This document shows positions 5,001 through 5,577 of a stretch of DNA of 5,577 nucleotides, piece by piece (position 1 is the first letter of the stretch; each line of letters starts with the position of its first letter). A program made the position numbers and the translations under genes. Origin of the DNA: DATEMK01 sp035275625 (GTDB taxonomy: Bacteria > Bacteroidota > Bacteroidia > AKYH767-A > OLB10); the NCBI GenBank assembly GCA_035275625.1, contig DATEMK010000535.1, positions 1 through 5,577 on the forward strand, written 5' to 3'. The notes beneath the pieces are model-generated. The model worked only from the letters and a program-made list of their open reading frames with translations. It was not told the DNA's origin and ran no database searches.

Positions 5001-5577
5001 TTAGTTAATATTTTTTTTCTGTACCGGGAGAGCTTGAAGAATTAATTTGCCGGGTTCAAAATTTTCACCTGATAATTTCAATTTAATTATATGCATTGAT
5101 TTTGCAGATTCAAGCAGGCATTTTTTTCTGAATTTAAAAAAATCATCACCTGCTGCTCCCAGGACTTTTTCATGTCCTGACCACACAACGATCATTGTTC
5201 CTTCCAGTAAAATTCTTTTTGCAACCGTAACCAGCTTGTTTAAAAACGATGAACGGCCGGCATAAAACTGGCTGATGGCCTCTGATTGAAAACGAATATG
5301 CATTTCTTCATCAGATAATATCTGATCACATATTTGCCGGAGCACAACCGAACGGGTTGATTGTTTTAAAGATTTGTAATAAACTGCAGCAATAAATTCA
5401 GCTGTTAACAGAACTGAAATAGATTGCTCCAATCCGCCAAATCTTCTCAATTGCCTGAAAACAGTATCCGTCCAATGTTTTTTCAAACAGGGAATATCCT
5501 GGAGGCTCATGAATCTTTTCAGCTCGAAAGCGTGACGGTGCTCTTCATTAATAAATAAAGTAAGCGCTTCCATGTAG
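5001..5577 (-). CDS. Ferritin-like putative di-iron protein, 5' end cut by the window edge
   Basis: The visible part has 190 residues from the Met at 5571-5573, but the frame stays open to the edge (TAC codon at 5576-5574), so the true start probably lies outside. Helices with di-iron ligands are recognisable: ExxH at Glu11-His14 (EEHRH), a lone Glu59 in LLTAEFIAAVYY, and ExxH at Glu89-His92 (DEEMHIRFQ). Four-helix di-iron proteins need E, ExxH, E, ExxH; the first Glu is missing and would fall about 30 residues upstream, beyond the window. This supports a longer protein with Met at 5573 being internal. The fold could be an oxygenase, desaturase-like or peroxidase-like enzyme. AurF-type N-oxygenases seem unlikely because the extra His four residues before the last ExxH is absent. 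No signal peptide is visible in the part seen, so a cytoplasmic location is assumed. First visible gene of the tight cluster with the two membrane proteins downstream. Confidence 0.82.
   Translation of the reverse strand, partial: YMEALTLFINEEHRHAFELKRFMSLQDIPCLKKHWTDTVFRQLRRFGGLEQSISVLLTAEFIAAVYYKSLKQSTRSVVLRQICDQILSDEEMHIRFQSEAISQFYAGRSSFLNKLVTVAKRILLEGTMIVVWSGHEKVLGAAGDDFFKFRKKCLLESAKSMHIIKLKLSGENFEPGKLILQALPVQKKNIN

Noticed and set aside
5011..5018. Run of eight T (A on the coding strand) near the end of the ferritin-like gene as a slippage site
   Set aside because: It affects only the last few Lys/Asn residues and would hardly change the protein.

Overview
The window looks like a chromosomal segment of an uncultured or environmental member of the Bacteroidota. 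The main support is a large secreted protein ending in a type A type IX secretion (T9SS) sorting tail with the YPNP motif. Moderate AT-richness, start codons without clear Shine-Dalgarno sequences, and two TAnnTTTG boxes resembling the Bacteroidetes -7 promoter element agree with this. I cannot place it at genus level.

Layout: one gene on the plus strand (49-2742) converges with a run of five genes on the minus strand (5577 down to 2799). The plus-strand gene encodes an exported, probably cell-surface protein. It has seven ~60-residue repeats (a likely seven-bladed beta-propeller), an SdrD_B-like segment, a DUF11-like domain, a DUF7619-like domain and the T9SS tail. The minus-strand genes, in transcription order, are: a ferritin-like putative di-iron protein cut by the window edge (5001-5577); a small three-helix membrane protein (4595-4981); a multi-pass membrane protein of unknown function rich in conserved-looking charged residues (3862-4593); a DgkA-type lipid kinase (3442-3810); and a secreted cupin (2799-3353). 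The first three are packed with gaps of 19 and 1 nt and are probably one operon. The lipid kinase follows after 51 nt and the cupin after 88 nt, and the cupin may have its own promoter.

No RNA gene, insertion sequence or CRISPR array is visible, and no gene-free stretch exceeds 100 bases. Three different short AT-rich repeat arrays sit exactly at the 3' ends of three genes: inside the T9SS tail, across the lipid kinase stop codon, and forming the last codons of the membrane protein.

The best candidates for something undescribed are the di-iron/small membrane/large membrane protein cluster, a cysteine kept at the same position in all seven propeller units, and the gene-end repeat arrays.
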